17,510 nucleotides of DNA from a bacterium (GTDB lineage Bacteria > Fidelibacterota > Marinisomatia > Marinisomatales > Marinisomataceae). Shown here piece by piece: positions 1 to 7,528 of this stretch. Both the position numbers and the translations under genes were made by a program. The stretch lies in the NCBI GenBank assembly GCA_023255095.1, contig JALRJJ010000126.1, forward strand, positions 1 through 17,510, in the 5' to 3' direction. Under the pieces are notes generated by a model. It did not search any database. It was given only the letters and a program-made list of their open reading frames with translations, and was not told where the DNA came from. The number at the start of each line of letters is the position of its first letter. Within the stretch, counting starts at the first letter, position 1.

Positions 1-152
1 CCAACACATAGATAAAAATATCAACAAATAGGGATAAAGAAAACTAGATATCAGAAATGAACCAACTATTGGTGAGAGAAAGAGGCATGATGATGGAGCA
101 AGTCAATATTGTAGGCGTACATGTATTTGTCAGAGGGATAAGGGCTGTTTAC

Positions 153-187
153 TATGATGTAGTTTCAGCTAAATACAATACATCATA
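153..187. repeat. Inverted repeat, 9-bp arms
   Basis: TATGATGTA (153-161) is followed after 17 nt by its exact reverse complement TACATCATA (179-187). No T-run follows, so it does not read as an intrinsic terminator. No gene is attached to it. Confidence 0.5.
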
Positions 188-358
188 AACTTGTGTATCA
201 AAATACTGCATGGAAAGTTAGCTAGACACTTTAAAAACGCGCTGGACCGCCGACAAGGTCGCGACCGTTCTATTAATACTGTGATACTTAGACCTTTGCT
301 GTCCATATTATTTACATTCAAAAAATTGACTTCGACATGTACTATTATAGGTAATTTC

Positions 359-380
359 TCAACTAGCTTTCAACTAGCTA
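359..380. repeat. 11-bp tandem duplication
   Basis: TCAACTAGCTT (359-369) is followed directly by TCAACTAGCTA (370-380), differing only in the last base. It lies in the gene-free left flank and has no visible function. Confidence 0.6.
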
Positions 381-418
381 TTTCCTCCCCACAGTAGAGA
401 GGAGAGTGCGGTAAAGCG

Positions 419-455
419 GCGATAATCTGCGATAATCTAGATTATTTCAAATAAT
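419..455. repeat. Nested direct repeat and palindromes beside the htrA breakpoint
   Basis: GCGATAATCT occurs twice in tandem (419-428 and 429-438). The second copy runs into a perfect 14-bp palindrome ATAATCTAGATTAT (432-445). This overlaps a second hyphenated palindrome, ATTATTT-C-AAATAAT (441-455). The related strings GCGATAAATGC and GCAGATAAAAG follow at the start of the truncated HtrA gene. The density of symmetry is high for 37 bases and sits where the sequence character changes. It could be an element end, a recombination site or a chimera junction. Confidence 0.6.
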
Positions 456-464
456 TGGCGATAA

Positions 465-1349
465 ATGCAGATAAAAGAAGATTTAGTTAAAGAAAGAACA
501 AGAGGATCAGGATTTTTGATAAATTCTGACGGATATGTAATAACAAATGCCCATAATTTTATTACTTCCACGACAAAAGGATATGGAAATATAAAGGTTG
601 TGCTAATGGGCGGTAAGATATATAATGCTGAAGTAGTAGGTTATGATATTGTATCTGATATCGCATTATTGAAAATTCCAGGATCAGATTTTGACTTTTG
701 TTATATTGGAGATTCTAATAATTTGATGATAGGTGAATGGGTTATTGCAATGGGTAATCCTTTAAACTTATCATCAAAAAATGATTTTCAACCAATTGCG
801 TCCGCAGGAATTGTTAGTGCAACCGGTGTGAATTTAGGTTTTCAAAACAAAGTAAACTTGAATAATAGAATTCAAACTGATGCAGCTATAAATCCAGGAA
901 ATAGTGGAGGTCCATTGTTAAATTCAAATGGGCAAGTAATTGGTATAAATAGCTTCGTATTAGACAACAACCAGAACTTAGGCTTTGCAATTCCAATTAA
1001 TTATGCAATCAAAATTGCAGAAAATTTAAAACTTTCAGCATTAAATAATGATTTTGGTTTTATTGATCGAAGTTGGGATAGTGGGCTTTCTCTAAGAGAT
1101 GTGAATATCAATGGTCAAAAGAACGTCATCGTTGACTATATTAACTATGATAGCTCAGCTTCAAATAAAGATTTATATAGAGGTGATAAAATTCTTCAAG
1201 TTGAGGACTATAAAATATATTCTATTGAAGATTTTAAAAATGTTTTTGATATTTATGATTTTTTACCTGGAGAAAGTTTAAATCTTCTGATAGAAAGATC
1301 TGATGAAATTTTGCAAGTGGAGCTAATTATAGGAAAATATGAAAAATAG
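465..1349 (+). CDS. HtrA/DegP-family serine protease with one PDZ domain, N-terminally truncated
   Basis: Trypsin-like periplasmic protease of the HtrA family, which degrades or refolds misfolded envelope proteins. The catalytic triad is visible as His30 (TNAH), Asp65 (SDIALL) and Ser147 (NPGNSGGP). A single C-terminal PDZ domain spans about residues 205-290, including GDKILQVEDY. DegS and many FCB HtrA proteins also carry one PDZ domain. Family members begin with a signal peptide or membrane anchor and several dozen residues before the GSGF motif. Here GSGF is already at residues 14-17 and there is no export signal. In-frame stops at 438-440 and 462-464 block any extension and no Shine-Dalgarno sequence is seen. 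I infer that the true 5' end is missing and that ATG 465 may be only the first methionine left after a breakpoint. The 3' end overlaps the next gene by 11 nt. Confidence 0.85.
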   Translation: MQIKEDLVKERTRGSGFLINSDGYVITNAHNFITSTTKGYGNIKVVLMGGKIYNAEVVGYDIVSDIALLKIPGSDFDFCYIGDSNNLMIGEWVIAMGNPLNLSSKNDFQPIASAGIVSATGVNLGFQNKVNLNNRIQTDAAINPGNSGGPLLNSNGQVIGINSFVLDNNQNLGFAIPINYAIKIAENLKLSALNNDFGFIDRSWDSGLSLRDVNINGQKNVIVDYINYDSSASNKDLYRGDKILQVEDYKIYSIEDFKNVFDIYDFLPGESLNLLIERSDEILQVELIIGKYEK

Positions 1350-1620
1350 GGGATTTAAAAATATTTTTTTGGGCTTATTAATTGGGGCTCTAATTGGTAC
1401 GCTTTTAGGAGAAATTCTAAGTTTTATATTACCAGATGGAAGTACCGTTGAACAGTTTTTTATCAATACTACTGAATTTGTCTTTGGATCATTTGACAAT
1501 ACTTCTGCAATTGTTGACTTAGGGATAATAGCTTTTAATTTTGGTATTAAATTTAAATTCAATGTTTGCAGTTTAATTGGTTTCGGGATTGCATATTATT
1601 TATTAAAATACTTAAGATAA
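1339..1620 (+). CDS. DUF4321 family small membrane protein
   Basis: A 93-residue protein matching the DUF4321 pattern known to me. It has an N-terminal hydrophobic helix with small residues (GLLIGALIGTLLGE, about 12-25), then an LP-containing loop, a conserved-looking DLGIIAFNFGIKFKFN stretch (about 60-75) and a C-terminal hydrophobic helix (about 77-91). The family's function is unknown. The start is ATG with AGGAAA (1331-1336) a few bases upstream, inside the end of the htrA gene, which suggests coupled translation. It is followed after 14 nt by tatA. Family assignment is from remembered sequence shape only; the two-helix membrane topology is the firmer statement. Confidence 0.7.
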   Translation: MKNRGFKNIFLGLLIGALIGTLLGEILSFILPDGSTVEQFFINTTEFVFGSFDNTSAIVDLGIIAFNFGIKFKFNVCSLIGFGIAYYLLKYLR

Positions 1621-1634
1621 TTTAAGGGGAAATT

Positions 1635-1814
1635 ATGTTTAATTTAGGTACAGGTGAATTAGTAATAATCTTTTTAATCCTTCTATTGCTTTTTGGCGGT
1701 AAGAGATTACCGGGATTGGCAAGAGGCTTTGGCAAATCCTTAAGAGAATTTAGAGGAGCTCTAGAAGAGACAAAAGATCAAATTAATAATTCCGAAGATT
1801 CTGATAAGAATTAA
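1635..1814 (+). CDS. tatA: Sec-independent protein translocase subunit TatA
   Basis: A 59-residue protein with TatA/E architecture. There is a short N-terminal periplasmic stretch with the polar Glu8, one transmembrane helix (about 9-20, VIIFLILLLLF), the FG hinge (20-21) and an amphipathic helix with KRLPGLARGFGKSLREF (23-39). An acidic hydrophilic tail follows. TatA multimers form the pore through which TatBC-selected folded twin-arginine substrates cross the inner membrane; tatC is not in this window. The ATG is preceded by AAGGGGA (1624-1630), a clear ribosome binding site. The stop TAA shares its last base with the ATG of gatA (TAATG). It could serve both TatA and TatB roles if the organism has no separate tatB; that is speculation. 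Confidence 0.93.
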   Translation: MFNLGTGELVIIFLILLLLFGGKRLPGLARGFGKSLREFRGALEETKDQINNSEDSDKN

Positions 1815-3151
1815 TGATTAAGTCTAATTCTTATAATCAAAAGTTTAAAAATTATAAGGATAAAATTGATTCTAGCTCAACTAATTCAGTAGTTCGAACA
1901 AGATTTGATTCAGTTAAGGAAAATCCAAAAAAATTGCTCTCAAATAAATTCTTTTTAATTAAAGATAATATTTCAATAGCAGGAGAGGAATTAACTTGTA
2001 GTTCAAAAATCTTAGAAGGTTATATTGCTCCTTATAATGCAACTGTTATTTCAAAAATCGAACAAAATGGTGGTTCAATAATTGGTCAAACAAATATGGA
2101 TGAATTTGCGATGGGTTCTTCATCTTCATTTTCAAAATTTGGACCTGTAAAAAACTATTATAATAATTCTAAAGTAGCAGGGGGTTCAAGCGGTGGATCT
2201 GCAAATGCTGTTGCTGAAGGTTTGTGTAATATTGCACTTGGATCTGACACTGGAGGTTCGGTTAGACAACCCGCTTCATTTTGTGGAATTTATGGTTTAA
2301 AACCAACCTATGGACGTGTATCACGGTATGGATTAGTTGCTCACGCATCTTCATTTGATACAATTGGAATTCTATCTAAAAATTTAGAGGAAGTGATTGA
2401 TACATTTTCAGTAATTGCAGGTTATGATCCAAATGATTCTACTTCAGTCAACTCAGATGTTCCTTCTTTAAAGGAGTTAAAGACGATAAAACTGCCAAAA
2501 AAAGTTGGTGTGTTAAGTAAAGATTTTTTAAAAAATATTAATCCAGAGATATTTGATATTTATTTTTCAAAAGTAAAAAAAATAAATGAACTAGGAATAA
2601 AAACATCAGAAATTGAATTACCTTATTTTAAATATTGTTTACCAACTTATTACATTTTAACGATGGCAGAAGCTTCATCTAATTTATCCCGATTTGATGG
2701 CATTAGATATGGCAATCGTCAAAGCGATGAAGATCTGAATAATTTATACTTTGAATCACGTTCATTGGGATTTTTAAATGAAGTAAAGAGAAGAATAATG
2801 TCTGGAACATTTATTTTATCTTCTGGTTTTTATGATGCATATTTTTCAAAAGCTTGCAAAGTAAGAAGACTAATCAAAAATAGTTATGATATGCTTTTTG
2901 AAGAAAATGATGCTTTATTTATTCCAACAACTACATCGGTAGCACATGATATTGATAGAAAGAATTCTAGTCCAGTTGAAGCTTATCTTGCGGATATTTT
3001 TACTGTTACAGCTAACCTGTGTGGAATTCCGGCTTTAAATATTCCTGCAGGATTTTCGAAAAAAGAAAACCTTCCATTTGGTTTACAAATTTTATCAAAC
3101 TCTTTTAAAGAAGAAACTTTATTTAGTTTAGCGCATTTATTAAAAGAATAG
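1814..3151 (+). CDS. gatA: Glutamyl-tRNA(Gln)/aspartyl-tRNA(Asn) amidotransferase subunit A
   Basis: Amidase-signature subunit of the GatCAB complex. It releases ammonia from glutamine so that GatB can convert mischarged Glu-tRNA(Gln) or Asp-tRNA(Asn) to the correct aminoacyl-tRNA. The Ser-cisSer-Lys triad is Lys50 (FLIKDN), Ser125 (AGGSSGGSA) and Ser149 (DTGGSVRQPA), with the same internal spacing as in characterised GatA. GatA-specific stretches include GLKPTYGRVSRYGLVAHASS and RFDGIRYG. At 445 residues it is shorter than the usual 470-490. The deficit is at the N-terminus, where the first helices normally lie; an in-frame stop at 1805-1807 rules out an upstream start. gatB and gatC are not in the window. 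It overlaps tatA by one base and is followed 21 nt later by batA. Confidence 0.95.
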   Translation: MIKSNSYNQKFKNYKDKIDSSSTNSVVRTRFDSVKENPKKLLSNKFFLIKDNISIAGEELTCSSKILEGYIAPYNATVISKIEQNGGSIIGQTNMDEFAMGSSSSFSKFGPVKNYYNNSKVAGGSSGGSANAVAEGLCNIALGSDTGGSVRQPASFCGIYGLKPTYGRVSRYGLVAHASSFDTIGILSKNLEEVIDTFSVIAGYDPNDSTSVNSDVPSLKELKTIKLPKKVGVLSKDFLKNINPEIFDIYFSKVKKINELGIKTSEIELPYFKYCLPTYYILTMAEASSNLSRFDGIRYGNRQSDEDLNNLYFESRSLGFLNEVKRRIMSGTFILSSGFYDAYFSKACKVRRLIKNSYDMLFEENDALFIPTTTSVAHDIDRKNSSPVEAYLADIFTVTANLCGIPALNIPAGFSKKENLPFGLQILSNSFKEETLFSLAHLLKE

Positions 3152-3172
3152 ATAATTGAACAAGTAGATTTT

Positions 3173-4141
3173 ATGATATTTCAGAATCCACAATTTTTTC
3201 TTTTTTTTATATTTTTAGCAATTATAATTGTTCTTCGAAAAGGTTTTTTTTCTAAAAATGACTCTAAACTGCTTTTTTCCGATTTTAGCAACCTGCAAGA
3301 TTTTTTTGGAAAGAGAGGTCAATTTAAAATTATTTTTCTTAATTCTATATTCTTCTTAATGATTTCTTTAATAATAATTGCTTTAGCAAGACCTACTAAA
3401 ACTTTCTCAGAAGAAAAAATTGAAGTTCAGTCAATCGACATTTTATTAGTTCTAGATATTAGTAGCAGTATGCTTGCTGAAGATTTTCAGCCAAATAGGA
3501 TTGAGGCTGTAAAATTATCAGCAAAAGAATTTATTAATAATAGAAAATCAGATCGCATTGGATTATTAGTTTTTGGAAAAGAGACATTTATCCAGTGCCC
3601 ACTAACAATTGATTATATTGTTTTAAATAGCCTTTTAGATGAAATAACAGTTATTGATCCACAATTCGATGGTACAGCTATAGGTATTGCACTTGCAACT
3701 GGTATAAATCGTTTAAGAACAAGTACCTCTAAAAGTAAAGTAATGATACTTTTATCAGATGGAAGTAATAATGCAGGTTCAATTGATCCGATAGCTGCAG
3801 CAAAAATTGCAAATGAAAACGATATTAAAGTTTATACTATTGGTGCAGGGACGAATCAAGCAGTGACAAGGATTCCTAATCGAGGTCTAATTAAAAATGA
3901 AATAGATGAGGAAACCCTTAAAAATATTGCTAAAGAAACTGGGGGAGAGTATTTCAGGGCAACCAATAAAAATTCTTTAAATGAAATTTACAATCAGATT
4001 GATAGCTTAGAAAAAACTTCAGTTGAGATTGAATACTTTTCTAGTCGAAGAGAACTCTATATATTTTTTTTAATTCCAGCATTTCTATTACTAATAGTAT
4101 TTGAGATATTAAATTTAATTTATTTTAAGAGGATAGAATGA
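3173..4141 (+). CDS. batA: BatA, membrane-anchored von Willebrand factor A protein
   Basis: First of the Bacteroides-aerotolerance (Bat) proteins. It has an N-terminal membrane helix (about 8-21), a second helix (about 53-71) ending in the family-typical ALARP, a vWA domain (about 87-275) and a C-terminal helix (about 298-317). The metal-binding MIDAS motif is intact: Asp95-x-Ser97-x-Ser99 (DISSS), then DGTAIG and LLSDGSNN further on. Bat proteins are thought to form a membrane complex, with the vWA domains facing the periplasm, that supports stress tolerance and envelope integrity; the exact activity is not settled. No MoxR ATPase or DUF58 gene precedes it, which is unusual for this operon. 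The start follows gatA by 21 nt and its stop overlaps batB as ATGA. Confidence 0.9.
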   Translation: MIFQNPQFFLFFIFLAIIIVLRKGFFSKNDSKLLFSDFSNLQDFFGKRGQFKIIFLNSIFFLMISLIIIALARPTKTFSEEKIEVQSIDILLVLDISSSMLAEDFQPNRIEAVKLSAKEFINNRKSDRIGLLVFGKETFIQCPLTIDYIVLNSLLDEITVIDPQFDGTAIGIALATGINRLRTSTSKSKVMILLSDGSNNAGSIDPIAAAKIANENDIKVYTIGAGTNQAVTRIPNRGLIKNEIDEETLKNIAKETGGEYFRATNKNSLNEIYNQIDSLEKTSVEIEYFSSRRELYIFFLIPAFLLLIVFEILNLIYFKRIE

Positions 4142-5139
4142 CTTTTGAACACTTCTTTATTGCTTCGATATCCTTAATAATTCTTTTATCTATTTATATT
4201 ATTTCGTTTTTTTATTCAAGACAAAGAATGCTTTTTTCAAGATCTTTTTTTAATAAAAGTTTTAAAAAAATTTTAGTAAAAAACTATGATGAAAACATTC
4301 TTAGAACAAAAAAACTTTTAAAATTTCTTGCCTCAATTTTTTTGATTATTTCAATTTCGGGAATTAAGTCAGGAAAAACCATTAAACCAATCGAACGTAG
4401 AGGATCTGATGTGGTTTTTACTGTAGATATCTCGAAAAGTATGAATGCTGAGGATGTAATTCCTTCAAGACTAGAAAAGGTAAAGTTTGAAATAATTAAA
4501 ACGATTGAATCTTTAACAGGCGATAGAGTTGGTATTGTTGTTTTTTCTGGAGCAAATTTTCTATATCTACCATTAACCCTTGATTATGACGCCGCTATTC
4601 TTTTTACAAAAAATATTGATTCTCAAATGATATCACTTAATGGAACATTAATTCCTCAAGCTATATCAACATCAATAAAAGCTTTAGCAACGGATGAGGA
4701 CCGTGGAAAGTTAATTTTTCTTTTTTCTGATGGAGAAGACCATAATACTGATGATATCAATGTTTCAAACTATAATATACCTAAAAATATTGTTTTAAAT
4801 GTAATTGGTGTTGGCACTAATGAAGGTTCTCTAATACCTGATGATAAAGAACTAAAATCGTATATAAAAAATAGTGATGGAACCTTAGTTATAAGTAAGG
4901 TTAATGACAGTTTTCTTTCTAAAATTGCTCAAATTGGCAAAGGTCAGTATCTTAGAATCAATAAGTCTGAAAATGTAAGTGAAATTATAAACTCTCTAAT
5001 TATGAATTCAGAAAAGAATGCCTTAAATAATTTTGAGTTTGAGGATTATAACCAAAGGTATCAATATCCGCTTTTTATTTCATTTCTATTTTATTTAGCG
5101 TTTTATATTTTACCTAGTGGAAGAAGAAAAAGTTGGTAA
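4138..5139 (+). CDS. batB: BatB, second membrane-anchored von Willebrand factor A protein
   Basis: Paralogue and expected partner of BatA. Hydrophobic segments lie at about 5-25, 60-75 and 310-326. The vWA domain starts near residue 89 with MIDAS residues Asp97, Ser99 and Ser101 (DISKS), and LFSDGEDHN follows about 115 residues later. The segment after the second helix reads SGIKSGK instead of the ALARP seen in BatA. The ATGA overlap and an AGAGGAT ribosome binding site (4128-4134) indicate coupling to batA. The gene ends in codons for Lys-Ser-Trp-stop. The TGG-TAA is read in another frame as the TTG start of the next gene. Confidence 0.88.
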   Translation: MTFEHFFIASISLIILLSIYIISFFYSRQRMLFSRSFFNKSFKKILVKNYDENILRTKKLLKFLASIFLIISISGIKSGKTIKPIERRGSDVVFTVDISKSMNAEDVIPSRLEKVKFEIIKTIESLTGDRVGIVVFSGANFLYLPLTLDYDAAILFTKNIDSQMISLNGTLIPQAISTSIKALATDEDRGKLIFLFSDGEDHNTDDINVSNYNIPKNIVLNVIGVGTNEGSLIPDDKELKSYIKNSDGTLVISKVNDSFLSKIAQIGKGQYLRINKSENVSEIINSLIMNSEKNALNNFEFEDYNQRYQYPLFISFLFYLAFYILPSGRRKSW

Positions 5140-5142
5140 AAA
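5127..5142 (+). repeat. batB/batC overlap junction, copy 1 of an identical 16-mer
   Basis: AAAAAGTTGGTAAAAA contains the end of batB (AGT TGG TAA) and the TTG start of batC in the -1 frame. The same 16 bases recur at 5828-5843, doing the same job between batC and batD. Confidence 0.8.
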
Positions 5143-5840
5143 TTTTTCAATATGCTATTTTTTTAAGTCAAATCTTTGCCCAAGATATTGGATTTAAAAT
5201 GTATCAAAATAATGATTTTGATTCTGCAATAAATTATTATAAAAAACTTCTTGAGAATAAACAGTTAAATAATTTTAGAGATCATATTGAATTCAACTTA
5301 GCAACTATTTTGACACAGATTGATAGCTTAGATAGTGCAAAAAAGTATTTTGAAGAAGCAATTTTAGATTCGACTCATCCAAACTCGAATTTTTATTATA
5401 ACTATGCTCATAATCTTTATAGTTCGAATGATTTAAGTAATAGTTTAGACAATTTCAAAAAAGCTGTAATTAAAGATCCTTCTAACATGCAAGCAAGGAT
5501 GAACTATGAATTTGTAAAGAAACAAATAAATCAGTCAAATCCGCCTGCTCCAGGAAGCAAGAACGAAGACCCTAAAACTGATAATCAAGATAAGAATGAA
5601 GAAGAAAGGCCTTCAAATCGTCCAGATAATAATTCAAAAAATGAAAAGAAGGAAGATCAGACAAATAGTTCTCAAGATGATAGTAGCAATAAACCTCAGG
5701 ATACCAACAATAATCAAAACAATGAATTTCAATCCAATCAGAATTCAGAAAACCTTCTTAATGCCTTAAAAGAAAAAGAGAAGGTTAATAAGAAAAGAAA
5801 ATTGAATACTTATCCAGAAGGATCATTAAAAAGTTGGTAA
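5133..5840 (+). CDS. batC: BatC-like TPR protein with a low-complexity hydrophilic tail
   Basis: A 235-residue protein opening with a short signal peptide (to about residue 17, ending IFAQ). Tetratricopeptide-like helical repeats follow (about 20-130; FKKAVIKDPSNMQARMNYEF is typical). The tail (about 135-220) is a long run of Asn, Asp, Glu, Lys, Gln and Ser that should be disordered. TPR domains mediate protein contacts, and BatC is expected to scaffold the BatA/B/D/E assembly. The start is TTG at 5133, overlapping the batB stop by 7 nt. No ATG exists before the mature domain, and the TTG frame supplies the signal peptide. A purine-rich GGAAGAAG (5119-5126) is the likely weak ribosome binding site. 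Confidence 0.82.
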   Translation: MVKIFQYAIFLSQIFAQDIGFKMYQNNDFDSAINYYKKLLENKQLNNFRDHIEFNLATILTQIDSLDSAKKYFEEAILDSTHPNSNFYYNYAHNLYSSNDLSNSLDNFKKAVIKDPSNMQARMNYEFVKKQINQSNPPAPGSKNEDPKTDNQDKNEEERPSNRPDNNSKNEKKEDQTNSSQDDSSNKPQDTNNNQNNEFQSNQNSENLLNALKEKEKVNKKRKLNTYPEGSLKSW

Positions 5841-5843
5841 AAA
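5828..5843 (+). repeat. batC/batD overlap junction, copy 2 of an identical 16-mer
   Basis: AAAAAGTTGGTAAAAA again encodes a Lys-Ser-Trp-stop end and a TTG start (5834) for the next gene, here batD. It is identical to 5127-5142. Confidence 0.8.
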
Positions 5844-7528
5844 AAATATCAATTCTTAGTTTATTTTTCTCTCTTTTGTTGACGCAAGAAGTAAAAGTTA
5901 TCTTATCGCAGAATAAAATTTCGACTAATCAATCGTTAACTTTAAGTGTTGAAATCAAGAATACTGAACAAAATCCTGAAATTGACATCTCAAAAGTGCT
6001 AAATAATTTTTCTATTGTTTCTGGACCTTCTTTGTCAAGTGAGTATAGATTTGTTAACGGCCAAAAATCTTCATCGAGGAAATTGAGCTGGATTTTGATA
6101 CCATTAAGTGAAGGTTTTTTTAAATATGAATATCTTAATGTAAAACTCGGTTCAAAAATTATAACTACTGATGGATTTGAGATAGAAGTCACAAAGGATA
6201 ATGACTCTCAAAAAAGCGCTGAGGAGGTCTTTCTTAAAATTGATGTGAGTTCTAAAGAGCTATTTGTTGGAGAAAAAACTACACTATCTTATACCTTTTT
6301 CACAAGAGTGCCAGTAAAAATATTGTCGACAGAATTTCCAGAATTTAAAGAGTTTTGGGTTGAAAAAATTGTTGATCCGACTGGTCAAGAAATCTCACCT
6401 GATCAATGGAAGGATATAGATCAAAATGGATTTAGTTACAAGTATCTCAAAATTTATGAGGTTGATATTTTTCCAATGAATGAAGGCATTTTTGAATTAG
6501 AACCTATGATAATTAAGGCCCAAACAAAAAATGATGATCCAAATTTTAAGAGACTTTTTTGGGAAGACCCTTTTTTTGATACTTTTTCTCAAAGAACAAG
6601 AGCAAATATTCTCGTTTCAAATCCAGTTACTGTAAAAGTTAAGAAGATTGAAGATTTGCCTAATAACTTCTCCGGTGCCGTTGGAGAATTTTCTCTAAAT
6701 TCTTATTTATCATCTGAAAAATTTGAAGTGGGAGTTCCGTTTTCTTTGACAATCCAATTAAAGGGATCGGGTAATTTTTATAATATTGCTAGACCTAAAA
6801 TTTCATTTACAGATAATTTTGATATTTTTGAGGGCCAGACTTCTATTGAATATGATATCAATAGAAAAAAAGAGGGTTTTATTGATTGGGAATATAATTT
6901 AATTCCTAGAAAGGAGGGAGAATATGAAATTCCTTCAATTGAGATTGATTATTTTAATACAGTTACTAAACAATGGACTAAAATTAAATTGGACAAAAAA
7001 ATATTTTCAGTAAAAAAATCTTATGATGATCAAAAAATTTTAAGAACTATTAATAATCCACCAATGGTTTTAAGTCTATATCAACTTGATGCAGATTTAG
7101 AAATTAAAGATAAAGTGGTTTCCAATTTTTCAATTATCACTCTTTCTTTATCATTCATAATGTTATTTTTTATTTACAGTGCAAATACTGTAAAAACTTT
7201 TCTTAATAAAAATATTAGATTTCTTCAAAAACGAACATCTCTTACAAGTGCGTTAATTGAGCTAAATAATTCCAAGTTTATTGAAAAGGATTTTGCAAAA
7301 ATTCTTAGCAAATATTTATATAAAAAAAATATAATTAATAATAAAAATCTGGACAATAAAGAGATTTTAAATATTTTATCAAATTATTTAAAAGAGAAAG
7401 AATTATTAATGCTTATCAAGATTTTTAAGAAATTTGATCAAGCAAAGTTTGGAAACGTTAAAGAAAATGATGAAAAAGTTTTACAAGACTTAATACAAAT
7501 ATTTAAAGACATTGAAAAATCAACTTAA
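5834..7528 (+). CDS. batD: BatD, large periplasmic Bat protein with C-terminal membrane anchor
   Basis: A 564-residue protein with a short signal peptide (about 1-17, ending LLLTQ). A long beta-rich periplasmic part (about 18-430) includes the motif-like stretch SLTIQLKGSGNFYNIARPKI (about 303-322), characteristic of the BatD/oxygen-tolerance family. One transmembrane helix (about 433-449) is followed by a Lys/Asn-rich cytoplasmic tail of about 110 residues. BatD is believed to be the structural partner of BatA and BatB; no enzymatic motif is visible. The start is TTG 5834, overlapping the batC stop by 7 nt, with AGAAGG (5817-5822) upstream; it is needed to include the signal peptide. It overlaps batE by 17 nt. 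Confidence 0.87.
   Translation: MVKKISILSLFFSLLLTQEVKVILSQNKISTNQSLTLSVEIKNTEQNPEIDISKVLNNFSIVSGPSLSSEYRFVNGQKSSSRKLSWILIPLSEGFFKYEYLNVKLGSKIITTDGFEIEVTKDNDSQKSAEEVFLKIDVSSKELFVGEKTTLSYTFFTRVPVKILSTEFPEFKEFWVEKIVDPTGQEISPDQWKDIDQNGFSYKYLKIYEVDIFPMNEGIFELEPMIIKAQTKNDDPNFKRLFWEDPFFDTFSQRTRANILVSNPVTVKVKKIEDLPNNFSGAVGEFSLNSYLSSEKFEVGVPFSLTIQLKGSGNFYNIARPKISFTDNFDIFEGQTSIEYDINRKKEGFIDWEYNLIPRKEGEYEIPSIEIDYFNTVTKQWTKIKLDKKIFSVKKSYDDQKILRTINNPPMVLSLYQLDADLEIKDKVVSNFSIITLSLSFIMLFFIYSANTVKTFLNKNIRFLQKRTSLTSALIELNNSKFIEKDFAKILSKYLYKKNIINNKNLDNKEILNILSNYLKEKELLMLIKIFKKFDQAKFGNVKENDEKVLQDLIQIFKDIEKST

Larger units (their letters stand above)
1..464. other. Left flank without a supported gene; probable foreign or chimeric sequence
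   Basis: I see no convincing gene here on either strand. The composition is mixed, with GC-richer patches (around 236-270 and 400-430) unlike the uniformly AT-rich coding DNA that follows. It contains a 9-bp inverted repeat, a 10-bp palindrome GGTCGCGACC (257-266), an 11-bp tandem repeat (TCAACTAGCTT / TCAACTAGCTA, 359-380) and a nested repeat cluster at 419-455. The neighbouring HtrA gene begins abruptly at 465 without a signal peptide or ribosome binding site, with in-frame stops at 438-440 and 462-464. This suggests a breakpoint near 457-465. Whether it is a natural rearrangement or an assembly or amplification chimera cannot be told from the sequence. Confidence 0.5.

Noticed and set aside
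191..397. 68-residue reading frame on the plus strand in the left flank
   Set aside because: TTG start, no ribosome binding site, no recognisable domain, and it lies in repeat-rich non-coding sequence.
1323..1562. 79-residue reading frame antisense to the DUF4321 gene
   Set aside because: Opposite strand of a well-supported small membrane protein; no independent support.
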